A DNA stretch of 64,000 nt from assembly GCA_016218085.1 (NCBI GenBank), contig JACREY010000022.1, positions 62,001-126,000 on the forward strand, read 5' to 3'. This DNA comes from Ignavibacteriota bacterium. GTDB lineage: Bacteria > Bacteroidota > Ignavibacteria > Tepidaquicellales > Tepidaquicellaceae. The notes under the pieces are model-generated. The model ran no database searches. It was given only the letters and a program-made list of their open reading frames with translations, and was not told the DNA's origin. A program made the position numbers and the translations under genes. This document shows positions 24,712-33,658 of the stretch, piece by piece (the first letter of the stretch is position 1; each line of letters starts with the position of its first letter).

Positions 24712-25938
24712 ATGAATACAGAATTTTTCATAGCAAAGAGATATTTGTTTTCAAAAAGAAAGGTAAGCTTTATTACTGTGATTTCAGCTATCTCAGTAAT
24801 TGGGGTCACTATCGGAGTTGCAGCCATGATAATTGTACTTTCTGTTTTCAACGGATTCCACCAAAAGGTTTCCTCGATTCTCATTGGCTTTGACCCTCAC
24901 ATTCGCATAGAATCAAAAGCCGGACCAAAGATGGATAAATATGAAAATGTTCTTGGAAGTATAAAAAGTATGGGGATTTCGAATTCATCCCCTTTCACTA
25001 TGAATAAAGGAATGCTGACGAAGAAGAATTCCAATAAAGTCATATTTATAAAAGGTGTAGACGAAGAAAGCGTGGATAAAGTTTCCGGTGTAAAGGAAAT
25101 TACAGAACTGGGTGAATTTGATCTGAAAAACGACGGGGACTTCGGCGGAATAGTCCTGGGACTGGCTCTTGCTGACCAGCTCAGCTCATATATCGGTGAT
25201 ACAATCACCATACTAAGTCCTGTAGGACTTGAATATTCACTCACACAGTTCGTCGAACCGATTACAATGGAATTTATTGTCAGGGGTATTTTTGATTCTG
25301 ATAACCGGGAGTATGATTCAAAGTATGCATACATTTCAATTTTAAATGCGCAAAATCTTTTTAAATTGGGTGATGCAGTAAGCGGAATTGAAATCAGGCT
25401 GAATGATATCAACAAATCAGACGAAACTAAAATCAGTATTCAAAATACACTCGGTGATAAATTTAATATCCTGACCTGGTATGATCTCCATCTTGATTTT
25501 TATTCAATTCTGAAAATTGAAAGATGGGTGGCCTTTATTATTTTAAGCCTGATAATCGCAGTTGCTTCATTTAATATTCTCGGCTCACTAACAATGACCG
25601 TTATTGAGAAAAAACGTGATATTGGAATACTGAAAGCAATGGGTGCATCGGACAATACCATAACAAGAATTTTCCTTTTCGAGGGGTTTGTCGTGGGACT
25701 GATAGGAATGCTCGCAGGTTCATTTATCGGTGCAGGAGTAATTCTTGCACAAAAGTATTTTGAGTTTTATACTCTAGATTCAGCAGTATTCAAAATAAAT
25801 GCTCTTCCGGTGGTGATTAATATAACAGATTTCATTTTTGTTTCTCTTGCTGCACTTCTGCTGTGTTTCCTTGCCTCATTATATCCTGCAAGGCGTGCTG
25901 CAAAGCTGAATCCCGTAGAATCAATAAGATGGGAATAA
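24712..25938 (+). CDS. LolC/LolE-type ABC permease (lipoprotein release)
   Basis: Inner-membrane permease of 408 residues. It begins with the family N-terminus (FFIAKRYLFSKRKVSFITV) and TM1 (ISVIGVTIGVAAMIIVLSVF). A large periplasmic domain of about 220 residues follows, then three C-terminal membrane segments with the FtsX-type signature (VIEKKRDIGILKAMGASDNTI). It is the only permease in the cluster, so it may function as a homodimer (LolF-like), as in species with a single permease gene. The ATPase gene follows 20 bases downstream. Family role: extraction of lipoproteins from the inner membrane for transfer to the outer membrane. The MacB-like macrolide-exporter family is the main alternative, but the size fits LolC/E. 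Confidence 0.9.
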   Translation: MNTEFFIAKRYLFSKRKVSFITVISAISVIGVTIGVAAMIIVLSVFNGFHQKVSSILIGFDPHIRIESKAGPKMDKYENVLGSIKSMGISNSSPFTMNKGMLTKKNSNKVIFIKGVDEESVDKVSGVKEITELGEFDLKNDGDFGGIVLGLALADQLSSYIGDTITILSPVGLEYSLTQFVEPITMEFIVRGIFDSDNREYDSKYAYISILNAQNLFKLGDAVSGIEIRLNDINKSDETKISIQNTLGDKFNILTWYDLHLDFYSILKIERWVAFIILSLIIAVASFNILGSLTMTVIEKKRDIGILKAMGASDNTITRIFLFEGFVVGLIGMLAGSFIGAGVILAQKYFEFYTLDSAVFKINALPVVINITDFIFVSLAALLLCFLASLYPARRAAKLNPVESIRWE

Positions 25939-25958
25939 ATTATAATTAAATTATTTTA

Positions 25959-26636
25959 ATGGAAAAAGATATATTATTTGAGATTTCGGATATTAAAAAA
26001 TCGTACAAGATTACGAAGCAAAATACTCTTAATGTTCTGAAAGGAATTAACCTGAAAGTATATAAGGGTGAAATTGCTGCAATTGTAGGGAAATCAGGTG
26101 CAGGAAAAAGTACCCTGCTTCATATCCTCGGCACGCTCGACAGACCTGATTCAGGACAGTTTATATTCGAGGGAAACGATGTATTTTCTTTTTCCGATAA
26201 GCAGCTTGCTGAATTCCGTGCTAAAGAAATAGGTTTCATTTTCCAGTTCCATCACCTACTTCCTGAATTCAGCGCTATTGAAAATGTTCAGATTGCCTCA
26301 ATGATTTCCGGAAATAAAGATAAAAAGAATGCACACAGGATTCTGAAGGAAGTTGGTCTTGAAGAAAGAGAAAACCATAAACCTTCGGAACTTTCAGGCG
26401 GAGAGGCGCAGAGGGTTGCAATTGCCAGAGCACTTATAAACTCCCCTAGAATTATCCTCGCGGATGAACCGACGGGAAATCTCGATACGGAGAATGCAGA
26501 ATCAGTGATAGACCTGATTTTTGAACTCAGAAAAAAATTCAACCAAACGTATCTGATTGTCACCCATAACGAGGAATTCGCACAAAGATGTGACAGAATA
26601 ATAAAAATATCTGACGGTAAAATAACAGACAGCTGA
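25959..26636 (+). CDS. lolD: LolD-type ABC ATPase
   Basis: ATPase subunit of 225 residues that energises lipoprotein release with the preceding permease. Visible motifs: Walker A GKSGAGKST, Q-loop IFQFHHLLPEFSAIEN (typical of the LolD/MacB group), signature LSGGEAQRVAIARAL, Walker B IILADEPTGNLD, and switch His in LIVTHNEEF. It is 20 bases after the permease gene. The gene after it (pstB) starts 91 bases later, so the pair probably ends here. Confidence 0.93.
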   Translation: MEKDILFEISDIKKSYKITKQNTLNVLKGINLKVYKGEIAAIVGKSGAGKSTLLHILGTLDRPDSGQFIFEGNDVFSFSDKQLAEFRAKEIGFIFQFHHLLPEFSAIENVQIASMISGNKDKKNAHRILKEVGLEERENHKPSELSGGEAQRVAIARALINSPRIILADEPTGNLDTENAESVIDLIFELRKKFNQTYLIVTHNEEFAQRCDRIIKISDGKITDS

Positions 26637-26727
26637 TTTTTAACAGTTTATTAATATAAGAATAAGGAATAATTTCTTAATTTTTTGTATATTTAAAGGT
26701 TTACTTAAGAAAATATATTTATACATT

Positions 26728-27486
26728 TTGCAAAATATTAAAATCGAGACCGAAAAATTAAGCCTTTTTTACGGAAAAGTTCAGGCACTGAATAACATTT
26801 CTTTAAATATTGAAGAAAAGAAAATTACAGCACTGATAGGTCCTTCAGGTTGCGGAAAATCTACTTACCTCAGGACTTTAAACAGAATGAATGACCTCAT
26901 ACCTGATGTTAATATTACCGGAACGGTAAAAATTGATGGAATAGATATTTACGGAAAAAAAATTGATGTAGTAAAACTTAGAAGAAGAGTCGGAATGGTT
27001 TTTCAAAAATCAAATGCATTTCCGAAAACCGTTTATGATAACGTTGCTTATGGTCCTAAGATAAACGGAGTAAAAAGCAAAAAAATGCTAGATGAAATAG
27101 TGGAGACAAGCTTAAAACGCGCTGCAATCTGGGATGAAGTCAAGGACAGATTGAATGAATTTGCTTACAGCCTTTCCGGAGGACAGCAGCAGAGAATCTG
27201 TATAGCCAGAGCCCTTGCCGTAAATCCTGAAATAATATTAATGGATGAACCTGCAAGTGCACTTGACCCAATTTCTACTTCAAAGATTGAGGAATTGATC
27301 TTTGAACTTAAGAAATCAATAACTATAGTAATTGTTACCCATAACCTTCAGCAAGCGGCAAGAGTCAGCGACTTCTGTGCATTTTTTCTATCAGGTGAAA
27401 TTATCGAATTCGACCCGACCAGAAAAATGTTTATGTCTCCGAAAGATGAAAGAACGCAAAATTATATTACAGGAAAGTTCGGATAA
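26728..27486 (+). CDS. pstB: Phosphate ABC transporter ATPase
   Basis: ATP-binding subunit of the PstSCAB phosphate importer; 252 residues. Motifs: Walker [21 protein letters not shown] (the RTLNRMND stretch is diagnostic for PstB), Q-loop [20 protein letters not shown], signature [16 protein letters not shown], Walker [14 protein letters not shown], and switch [12 protein letters not shown]. The start is a TTG; no ATG or GTG near it would give a full N-terminal strand. phoU follows after 24 bases, but pstS, pstC and pstA are absent from the neighbourhood, so the permease must be encoded elsewhere. Confidence 0.95.
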   Translation: MQNIKIETEKLSLFYGKVQALNNISLNIEEKKITALIGPSGCGKSTYLRTLNRMNDLIPDVNITGTVKIDGIDIYGKKIDVVKLRRRVGMVFQKSNAFPKTVYDNVAYGPKINGVKSKKMLDEIVETSLKRAAIWDEVKDRLNEFAYSLSGGQQQRICIARALAVNPEIILMDEPASALDPISTSKIEELIFELKKSITIVIVTHNLQQAARVSDFCAFFLSGEIIEFDPTRKMFMSPKDERTQNYITGKFG

Positions 27487-27510
27487 TTTTTAAAAATAAA
27501 ATTAAATGAA

Positions 27511-28203
27511 ATGTATCAATATCTTGAAGAAGAATTAGACCTTTTGAAAACAAAGGTAATAAAAATGGGAAGCCTCGTCGAAGAACAGCTCGAATTTGCT
27601 GTCAAAAGCCTGTTTGAAGGAAATCTTGAAATGGGTAAAATCGTAATTGAGCGTGACAGTAAAGTGGATAAATATGATGTGAAAATTGACAAGCTTTGCC
27701 AGAAAATCTTCGCACTCACACAACCGGTAGCCGTGGATTTGAGACTGATTATGTCTGCACTAAAAATTAACAATGACCTCGAAAGAATGGGCGATATTGC
27801 AGTTAACATTGCCGAAAGAGCAGAACCGCTCGCAAACAATATTGACTTGTTAAAAAGAGTTCAACTTGATATTATGGCTGAGAAAGTAATGACTGTTGTT
27901 CAGAAAGCTATCGATTCTTTCGTTAATAATGACCACGAAATCGCATTAAGTGTTATAAAATCAGACGATATTATAGATGAAATGGACAGGACTATTTTCT
28001 ACAAACTGATAGACGAAATGACAAAAGACAGTTCGCTTGTCAATGCTGGTGCTCACTCGATTTCACTTTTAAGACACCTGGAGCGGCTTGCAGACCACTC
28101 TACAAATATAGCCGAAGAAGTCATATTTCTTGTAGATGCTAAAATAATAAAGCATAAAAACAATCTTGATAATCTCGATATCAAGTCAGAAGAAATAATT
28201 TGA
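27511..28203 (+). CDS. phoU: Phosphate transport/signalling regulator PhoU
   Basis: A 230-residue cytoplasmic protein with two three-helix PhoU repeats. Each carries the metal-binding E/D-xxx-D pattern (ERDSKVDKYDVKIDKLC and KSDDIIDEMDRTIF) and the conserved LKINNDLERMGDIAVNIAE and RHLERLADHSTNIAE segments. It acts with Pst and a histidine kinase to restrain the Pho response when phosphate is plentiful. It lies 24 bases after pstB, and its stop codon overlaps the TTG start of the next gene (TTGA), so the receptor gene is translationally coupled. Confidence 0.95.
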   Translation: MYQYLEEELDLLKTKVIKMGSLVEEQLEFAVKSLFEGNLEMGKIVIERDSKVDKYDVKIDKLCQKIFALTQPVAVDLRLIMSALKINNDLERMGDIAVNIAERAEPLANNIDLLKRVQLDIMAEKVMTVVQKAIDSFVNNDHEIALSVIKSDDIIDEMDRTIFYKLIDEMTKDSSLVNAGAHSISLLRHLERLADHSTNIAEEVIFLVDAKIIKHKNNLDNLDIKSEEII

Positions 28204-30110
28204 TTCTTAATGCGAATAATATTAACCGCTGGATATTTTTTTCTGCATTATCATTATTTTTATTGTGCAGCGGCTATTCAGTTTCCCAGCCTGTAAAGAG
28301 AGACTCGGTTTACCGAACTCCATTCGATACTAACAAGATTCGTAATGCTTATATGCTCGATATTAAGTCAGATACTATAGGAGTGAAGGATTTTATCTGG
28401 AGCGATAGAAGAAATCTTTCCGAAATAATGAATGAGAAAGCAGGATATTTTATTCACTACCTCGGAATAGGTGGAAGAAATCCGATTAATTTCAATAACT
28501 TTGACTCCAGGCAGATTGGAATTTTCAAAGACGGAGTGCAAATTAACGATAATTATTTCGGCGGATTTGATGAAGAGAATATATCCGTCAGCGAGATTCA
28601 GAAAGTGGAAGAGGTTTCAAATATTTCATCATTTCTTTACGGTTTTAATTCGACAGGAAAAAGCTTGAACATTATTACCAAAGATGCATTGCAGCCGACT
28701 ATTTTTTCTCAGTTAAGATACTCTCAGGACAGGTATGGAGCCTTGTTTGCAGATTTTTCACTTAACATCCCCTTTTCAAAGAAATTTAATTTTATCTTCG
28801 GAATAAACAGCCACTTTACGGATGGGTATTATCAGAATTCTTCTTATAACGTATGGAGAGGCAGGTTCAAATTTAATTATTATGTTTCGCAAAAGCTTAA
28901 TATTAAAGCAGCTTTTTGTCATAACGTAACGAACAGAGGATTGAATGACGGCCTCAAGTATAATACAGATGATACGCTAAAGAGCTCTAATTTTGCAGAT
29001 GTATATAGTCTCGGACAATATGAAAGAATTTCCAATTATAATGCAGATATTACTTTTACAGGAAATTTTCTGAATGATAATAATTCTCTGACTAAAATGA
29101 TATTTTATTCTAATAACACATTAAGAATTCTCAGGAACGGCGAAAACGGTGTGGATACTGGCGTTTACCTGCATAATGATTATCACTATATTCAATATGG
29201 AATTGATTTAAGCCAAAATTTAAGAAAAATATTCACAAATGATATCGAAACAAGATTAATGGTTGGAGGTAATGCATATTTTAATTATACCAATAATTCT
29301 CTCGCACCATTTTTCAGTATTCCCGGATTTAGCGATAACATTATTTACGCATACACAAATAATTTTTATTCTTTAAAATCAAAACTTGATTTTATTTTAA
29401 GCAAATTGATTTTATCGGGTTCTTACAGAACAGATTATATGTATGATGTTTTTCATAATAGCTTTGGTCTGGAAGGTAAATATAAAATAGAAAATAATGC
29501 GGACTATTCACTGATGATTAAAGGAGGTTTTAATTCGACAAACGGAAAAAGTTATTATACAGACAGAGATTATTATGAATTCGGTTTTGAATCACGGTAT
29601 AAGTCTCTTTACCTTGATGCCTATCAGTATGCTTTTAAATACGTAAATGCAGGTAATTCGTCATTTTCCCCCGAAAACGGGAATTACACTATTAAACTTC
29701 TGACAAAATATTTCGACTTCGGTATAAATGCGAATTATACATCTGATACTTTATTCCCGAAGATATTTTTAAAATCAGATATTGTTTATCACGATTTTCT
29801 TTTTAAAAACAGGCTCGACTTAAGAATTGGAATAAGTGCAAAATATTTTTCTGAAGCGCCAATTGTTTCGACCGAACAGCAATTTTACGGGGAAAGTTAC
29901 ACTTATCAGAACGGTAGTTTTATCAGGAAAGATTTCTTCAATGTTGATTTTTATATAGGTGCAAGAATAGGGACAGCAAACGTGAACCTAACTATAGCAA
30001 ATCTATTCGATAAAGTAAACTATACTACCGCTATTTATCCTTATGATGCACGAGGAGGGTTCCTGAATTCCATTTCAAGATTTACTATCGTCTGGGATTT
30101 TAACAGATGA
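28200..30110 (+). CDS. TonB-dependent receptor-like outer-membrane beta-barrel
   Basis: A 636-residue protein with a signal peptide (WIFFSALSLFLLCSGYSVSQ). Residues about 65-160 resemble a small plug domain (GRNPINFNNFDSRQIGIFKDGVQINDNYFGG, read in two parts; then VEEVSNISSFLYGFN and KSLNIITKD). The rest is a strand-rich barrel with alternating aromatic/polar residues, ending in RFTIVWDFNR. No obvious TonB box is visible. The gene starts with TTG inside a TTGA overlap with phoU, so it belongs to the pstB-phoU unit. That suggests, without proving, a role in uptake of phosphate or a phosphorus compound. Heptamer repeats follow its stop codon. Confidence 0.8.
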   Translation: MILNANNINRWIFFSALSLFLLCSGYSVSQPVKRDSVYRTPFDTNKIRNAYMLDIKSDTIGVKDFIWSDRRNLSEIMNEKAGYFIHYLGIGGRNPINFNNFDSRQIGIFKDGVQINDNYFGGFDEENISVSEIQKVEEVSNISSFLYGFNSTGKSLNIITKDALQPTIFSQLRYSQDRYGALFADFSLNIPFSKKFNFIFGINSHFTDGYYQNSSYNVWRGRFKFNYYVSQKLNIKAAFCHNVTNRGLNDGLKYNTDDTLKSSNFADVYSLGQYERISNYNADITFTGNFLNDNNSLTKMIFYSNNTLRILRNGENGVDTGVYLHNDYHYIQYGIDLSQNLRKIFTNDIETRLMVGGNAYFNYTNNSLAPFFSIPGFSDNIIYAYTNNFYSLKSKLDFILSKLILSGSYRTDYMYDVFHNSFGLEGKYKIENNADYSLMIKGGFNSTNGKSYYTDRDYYEFGFESRYKSLYLDAYQYAFKYVNAGNSSFSPENGNYTIKLLTKYFDFGINANYTSDTLFPKIFLKSDIVYHDFLFKNRLDLRIGISAKYFSEAPIVSTEQQFYGESYTYQNGSFIRKDFFNVDFYIGARIGTANVNLTIANLFDKVNYTTAIYPYDARGGFLNSISRFTIVWDFNR

Positions 30111-30116
30111 TTTCTA

Positions 30117-30151
30117 AATTATGAATTATGAATGCTGAATTATGAATTAAA
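30117..30151. repeat. Degenerate heptamer array, consensus AATTATG
   Basis: Five in-register units: AATTATG, AATTATG, AATGCTG, AATTATG, AATTAAA. They begin 6 bases after the TGA of the outer-membrane receptor gene and lie between two convergent genes. Confidence 0.85.
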
Positions 30152-30180
30152 AGCAATAGCAGGAAGGGTAAACTCAATAA

Positions 30181-31242
30181 TTATTTTTCAGTGAGTAATT
30201 TTTCGCAGGCAGCAAAAACTTCTTCCACTCCGATAGTCTTCATACATTTGAATTCATCTTCACCGGAATATATGCAGGTGGCGGGTTTTGGCGAATTGAA
30301 AAAACACGGACTGCATTCAAGTTCTTTTCTTACAATAATATGAGAACAGTTCCACGGATATAGTTCTTTGTGATTCGTATATCCGAATATTCCGACGGTA
30401 GGTATCCCGAAAGCCGCGGCAGAGTGGAGAAATGCCGTGTCATTCGAAACAAATAAATCACAGAATTTCTGCCGCGCCATAGAATCCATGAAATTCTTTG
30501 TAGAGGCAATCACTCCCCTGCCTCCCATCATTTCATTAATTTCATTGTTAAGTTCGAATTCATTCCCGAATAAAAGTATAAGAGCATTTTTTTCTTCCAT
30601 CAGCTTTTTCCCGAGCTCTGAATATTTATTTTTATCCCAGCGCTTGTTAATGTGGTTTTTCAGTAATGCAGAACCTGCGTGAAAACCGACTACTAACTTT
30701 TTATCAGGATTAATTTCTTCTATCCATTCCTTAGCTGCTTTTTCATCTTCGTGGTTCAGAGCGATTTCCATATTTCCGATTTTTTCGTCTTCGGCAATTT
30801 TGATAATTTTTTTTACACCCTCGATATTCTGAAGTACATTGTGCTTATTCTTCACTTCTTCGGCTAAATCAGTATTCAGGAATTCAAGCCTGAAATAATT
30901 CGTATGGATATAATGATGTGCCATTCTTTTCTTTGCGCCAAGCAGGAAATTCAGAATGTTGTATTCATTCCTGTTAGCGGGATATGTGTTTATGGATACA
31001 TCATATTTCATTTTTCTTATAGCCCTGATTTCTTTGAGTGATTTAATTTTTGACTGGCGAAGGAAATCGATAAAAAATATTTCATCGAGATAAGGTGACC
31101 GGGAATACATTTCTTTCACGGATTTGTACATTGCAAGCATATCAATCTGCACACCGGGTAGCTTCTCCCTGAGCAGTTTCAACGCCGGAGAAAACATCAG
31201 TGCATCGCCGTTTCCCGATAGTGCATTTATCAGTATTTTCAT
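30181..31242 (-). CDS. Glycosyltransferase family 9 (heptosyltransferase-like)
   Basis: A 353-residue GT-B enzyme. The N-terminus (MKILINALSGNGDALMFSPALKL) is the GT9 nucleotide-sugar-domain start. The C-terminal half has LVVGFHAGSALLKNHINKRW and the acceptor/donor signature FVSNDTAFLHSAAAFGIPTVGIFG. GT9 enzymes usually add heptose to the LPS inner core. The gene overlaps the YfhO-like gene by 4 bases and is the last of a four-gene minus-strand surface-glycan cluster. The sugar specificity cannot be read from the sequence. Confidence 0.9.
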   Translation of the reverse strand: MKILINALSGNGDALMFSPALKLLREKLPGVQIDMLAMYKSVKEMYSRSPYLDEIFFIDFLRQSKIKSLKEIRAIRKMKYDVSINTYPANRNEYNILNFLLGAKKRMAHHYIHTNYFRLEFLNTDLAEEVKNKHNVLQNIEGVKKIIKIAEDEKIGNMEIALNHEDEKAAKEWIEEINPDKKLVVGFHAGSALLKNHINKRWDKNKYSELGKKLMEEKNALILLFGNEFELNNEINEMMGGRGVIASTKNFMDSMARQKFCDLFVSNDTAFLHSAAAFGIPTVGIFGYTNHKELYPWNCSHIIVRKELECSPCFFNSPKPATCIYSGEDEFKCMKTIGVEEVFAACEKLLTEK

Positions 31243-33635
31243 TTATCCTTAGTTTGAATATCCATTCTTTTTTTTCTTCCGTATGTATATGTAAAAAATA
31301 TAGTTCCAAGCATCCAGATAAACAACAGCGGTAGTGAAATGCTCATGCCTGTTTTAAACGTATCTGATTCGTAATTAAATAAAACCGTATGCTTTCCTTT
31401 TTCAAGATAAACTGCTCTTTCGCAATAATCCGCCCTGAATAAGTCCGTGCTTTTCCCGTCCACGTAGGCTTTCCATGCGGGATAATAAACTTCGCTTAAA
31501 AATAAAAATCCATTCTCTGTGGTTTCCACTTCCACCGTGATATTATTCAAATCGTAATTTACAATTTTCACATCCGACTTTGGCAACAATGAATCTTTTA
31601 AAACTGGCAATTGAAAATCTTTTTTATCAGTTTCGATAACAATAGTTTTATGAAGATCAAAATCCTTTCCTGCCATATAATTCTTCAATGCAACAGAATC
31701 TTTTTCCTCGAAATATTTTGCATCATAAAACATCCTTGCTTTCGGCAGGTAACTTGCATTAACAAAGAATTTATAGTTGTTCGGATTTCCTGATTTAAGT
31801 GAAGCAGGTTCAAGTTTATATTTCACATTCATTATATCGTGTGTCTGCGTGCTTCCGGGTTCCGTTTTGTTTATTGGAATATATTTATCAAGAATCAATG
31901 CACCGTATCCCTCTAAAAACGGTATCCTGCTTATCATTCCGCCGTTCCTTTGATAATATGCAGGGTAAGGATGTTCTCTCATGTTTACCCTGAATATTTC
32001 GCTTTTCAATTCGTTTTTAAATTCTTCTTCCTTTTGTTTTCGTTGGTTGAATAATATTTCGGGATTAGTCGAGCCGTTATTCTGTTCATACCAATTAAAA
32101 TAAATATCTGATGCAGTAATTAGAAGAAGCAAAACTATAAACGCCTTAAGCTTAATTTTATCCGTTAAGTAAAAATAAATCACAGAAGATGATGCCACCA
32201 TGAAAATGAAAAAAGAAAGATACTGCCCTTTAATCCATGCATTTATTTTATCGGCACCCTGTTGAACGCTCACTGTAAACGTACCCGAATAAACCAGAAT
32301 CAGTACTAAAGTAAAGACAGACAGCAAAGTAATATAAAATTTCTTATTAAATACTTCTGCGAATGCACGCTTGTTTTTAAGCATTTCATTTATTCCTAAT
32401 GCAGTCAGAAGTGAAACACTGAAAGAGTATAAAAACAAAATATGCCCCGGGTTTCTGAATCTACCGAAGAAAGGAAGAACAGAGCAGATGAGCTTGTGGA
32501 AAAAGAAAAAACCCCCTGTCGCAAACAGAAGCGAAAATGATGCCATACCGATTAAAAACCATGTCATTGATTTATCCGTTTTGCTCTTAAGTCTTACCGC
32601 AATAGCGGGTATTATCAGAACAACAGATAAAATCGAAATGTATATATTTGCAATTGAGAACATAAATGTTTCCTTTGTCGCCCACCAGCTGATATCAGAA
32701 GATGCTTCGTTAAACTTCCAAACCCCAAAAAGCTTTGGAAGGAAGAAGCTAAAGTAAAATCTCGGTTCTACCGAACCTTCGATTGCAAAATTATATGTTA
32801 TCTTTGCTCTGTTAGAAAGGTTTACGAATTCACTTGAAGGAAGAAGCTGAAATGCTGCCATTCCAAATGAAAAAATAAAGAAAACAAGATAACCGATAAC
32901 AAGACTCCTGACAGACGAAAAATCCTTTTCCCTGATTTTATTTATGAAAACAATTAAAACATAAACAGATATATAGAGATAAATATAAAATGCTGCTTGC
33001 GGGTAACCTGCCAAAATTGCAAAAGTCATTAGAATAGTTGCCGAAAAAACAAAAATATATTTTTTTGTCTCAATAAATTTAAGCCACAGCAAAAATATTA
33101 TGGGGAGCCAAATAACCGCTTCTATCAAAGGCATGTGAATCATATGAATAATCATATAACTCGAATAAGTGAACATCAGCGAGAAAATCACGGAAGCAGT
33201 ATTGGTAAACTTAAAATGCTTTCCGATATAAAAACAGAATATCGAACAAATTAAATAATGCAGAACAATCGTAAATTGCAAAACAACAGGAGATAAATGC
33301 TCACCCGACACAAAGAATTTCAGGATGTAATTAAACGGATAGAATATTGCAATCTGAAGGTCGGCAAAAAAAGGCATGCCGCTGAATGTAAATGGGTTCC
33401 AGAATGGAATTATCCCTTTGCTTAGCGATACCGCCGACAGTGTTTTTCCCGGATAATATTGCTCTAAAAAGTCATCTCCTATAAATGCTCCGCCAGATAT
33501 CAATTGCCTGAAAAAAATCACCCAGAATAATAAAAGAATACCAAGACTCAGCCAGTTATTTTCCAGCAAATCCCTGAATACTTCCGGTTTTGTCTTTATT
33601 TCCGGCTTAACCGGCTTTTTCACAGTTTTTGCCAT
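31239..33635 (-). CDS. YfhO-like polytopic membrane protein
   Basis: A 798-residue inner-membrane protein. A first TM (WLSLGILLLFWVIFFRQLI) is followed by a periplasmic loop with GDDFLEQYYPGKTLSAVSL and IIPFWNPFTFSGMPFFADLQ, which is the GT-C-type signature of the YfhO family. About 11-12 TMs follow up to residue 510, then a soluble C-terminal domain (VYYPAWKAYVDGKSTDLFRADY) and a final TM. YfhO proteins are linked to glycosylation of wall polymers or glycolipids, probably as polyprenyl-phosphate-sugar-dependent transferases. The first bases overlap GT9, and the GT2 gene ends 23 bases upstream, so they are one transcription unit. Confidence 0.85.
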   Translation of the reverse strand: MAKTVKKPVKPEIKTKPEVFRDLLENNWLSLGILLLFWVIFFRQLISGGAFIGDDFLEQYYPGKTLSAVSLSKGIIPFWNPFTFSGMPFFADLQIAIFYPFNYILKFFVSGEHLSPVVLQFTIVLHYLICSIFCFYIGKHFKFTNTASVIFSLMFTYSSYMIIHMIHMPLIEAVIWLPIIFLLWLKFIETKKYIFVFSATILMTFAILAGYPQAAFYIYLYISVYVLIVFINKIREKDFSSVRSLVIGYLVFFIFSFGMAAFQLLPSSEFVNLSNRAKITYNFAIEGSVEPRFYFSFFLPKLFGVWKFNEASSDISWWATKETFMFSIANIYISILSVVLIIPAIAVRLKSKTDKSMTWFLIGMASFSLLFATGGFFFFHKLICSVLPFFGRFRNPGHILFLYSFSVSLLTALGINEMLKNKRAFAEVFNKKFYITLLSVFTLVLILVYSGTFTVSVQQGADKINAWIKGQYLSFFIFMVASSSVIYFYLTDKIKLKAFIVLLLLITASDIYFNWYEQNNGSTNPEILFNQRKQKEEEFKNELKSEIFRVNMREHPYPAYYQRNGGMISRIPFLEGYGALILDKYIPINKTEPGSTQTHDIMNVKYKLEPASLKSGNPNNYKFFVNASYLPKARMFYDAKYFEEKDSVALKNYMAGKDFDLHKTIVIETDKKDFQLPVLKDSLLPKSDVKIVNYDLNNITVEVETTENGFLFLSEVYYPAWKAYVDGKSTDLFRADYCERAVYLEKGKHTVLFNYESDTFKTGMSISLPLLFIWMLGTIFFTYTYGRKKRMDIQTKDK

Positions 33636-33658
33636 TTAAAACTCCTGTATTTTTTATA

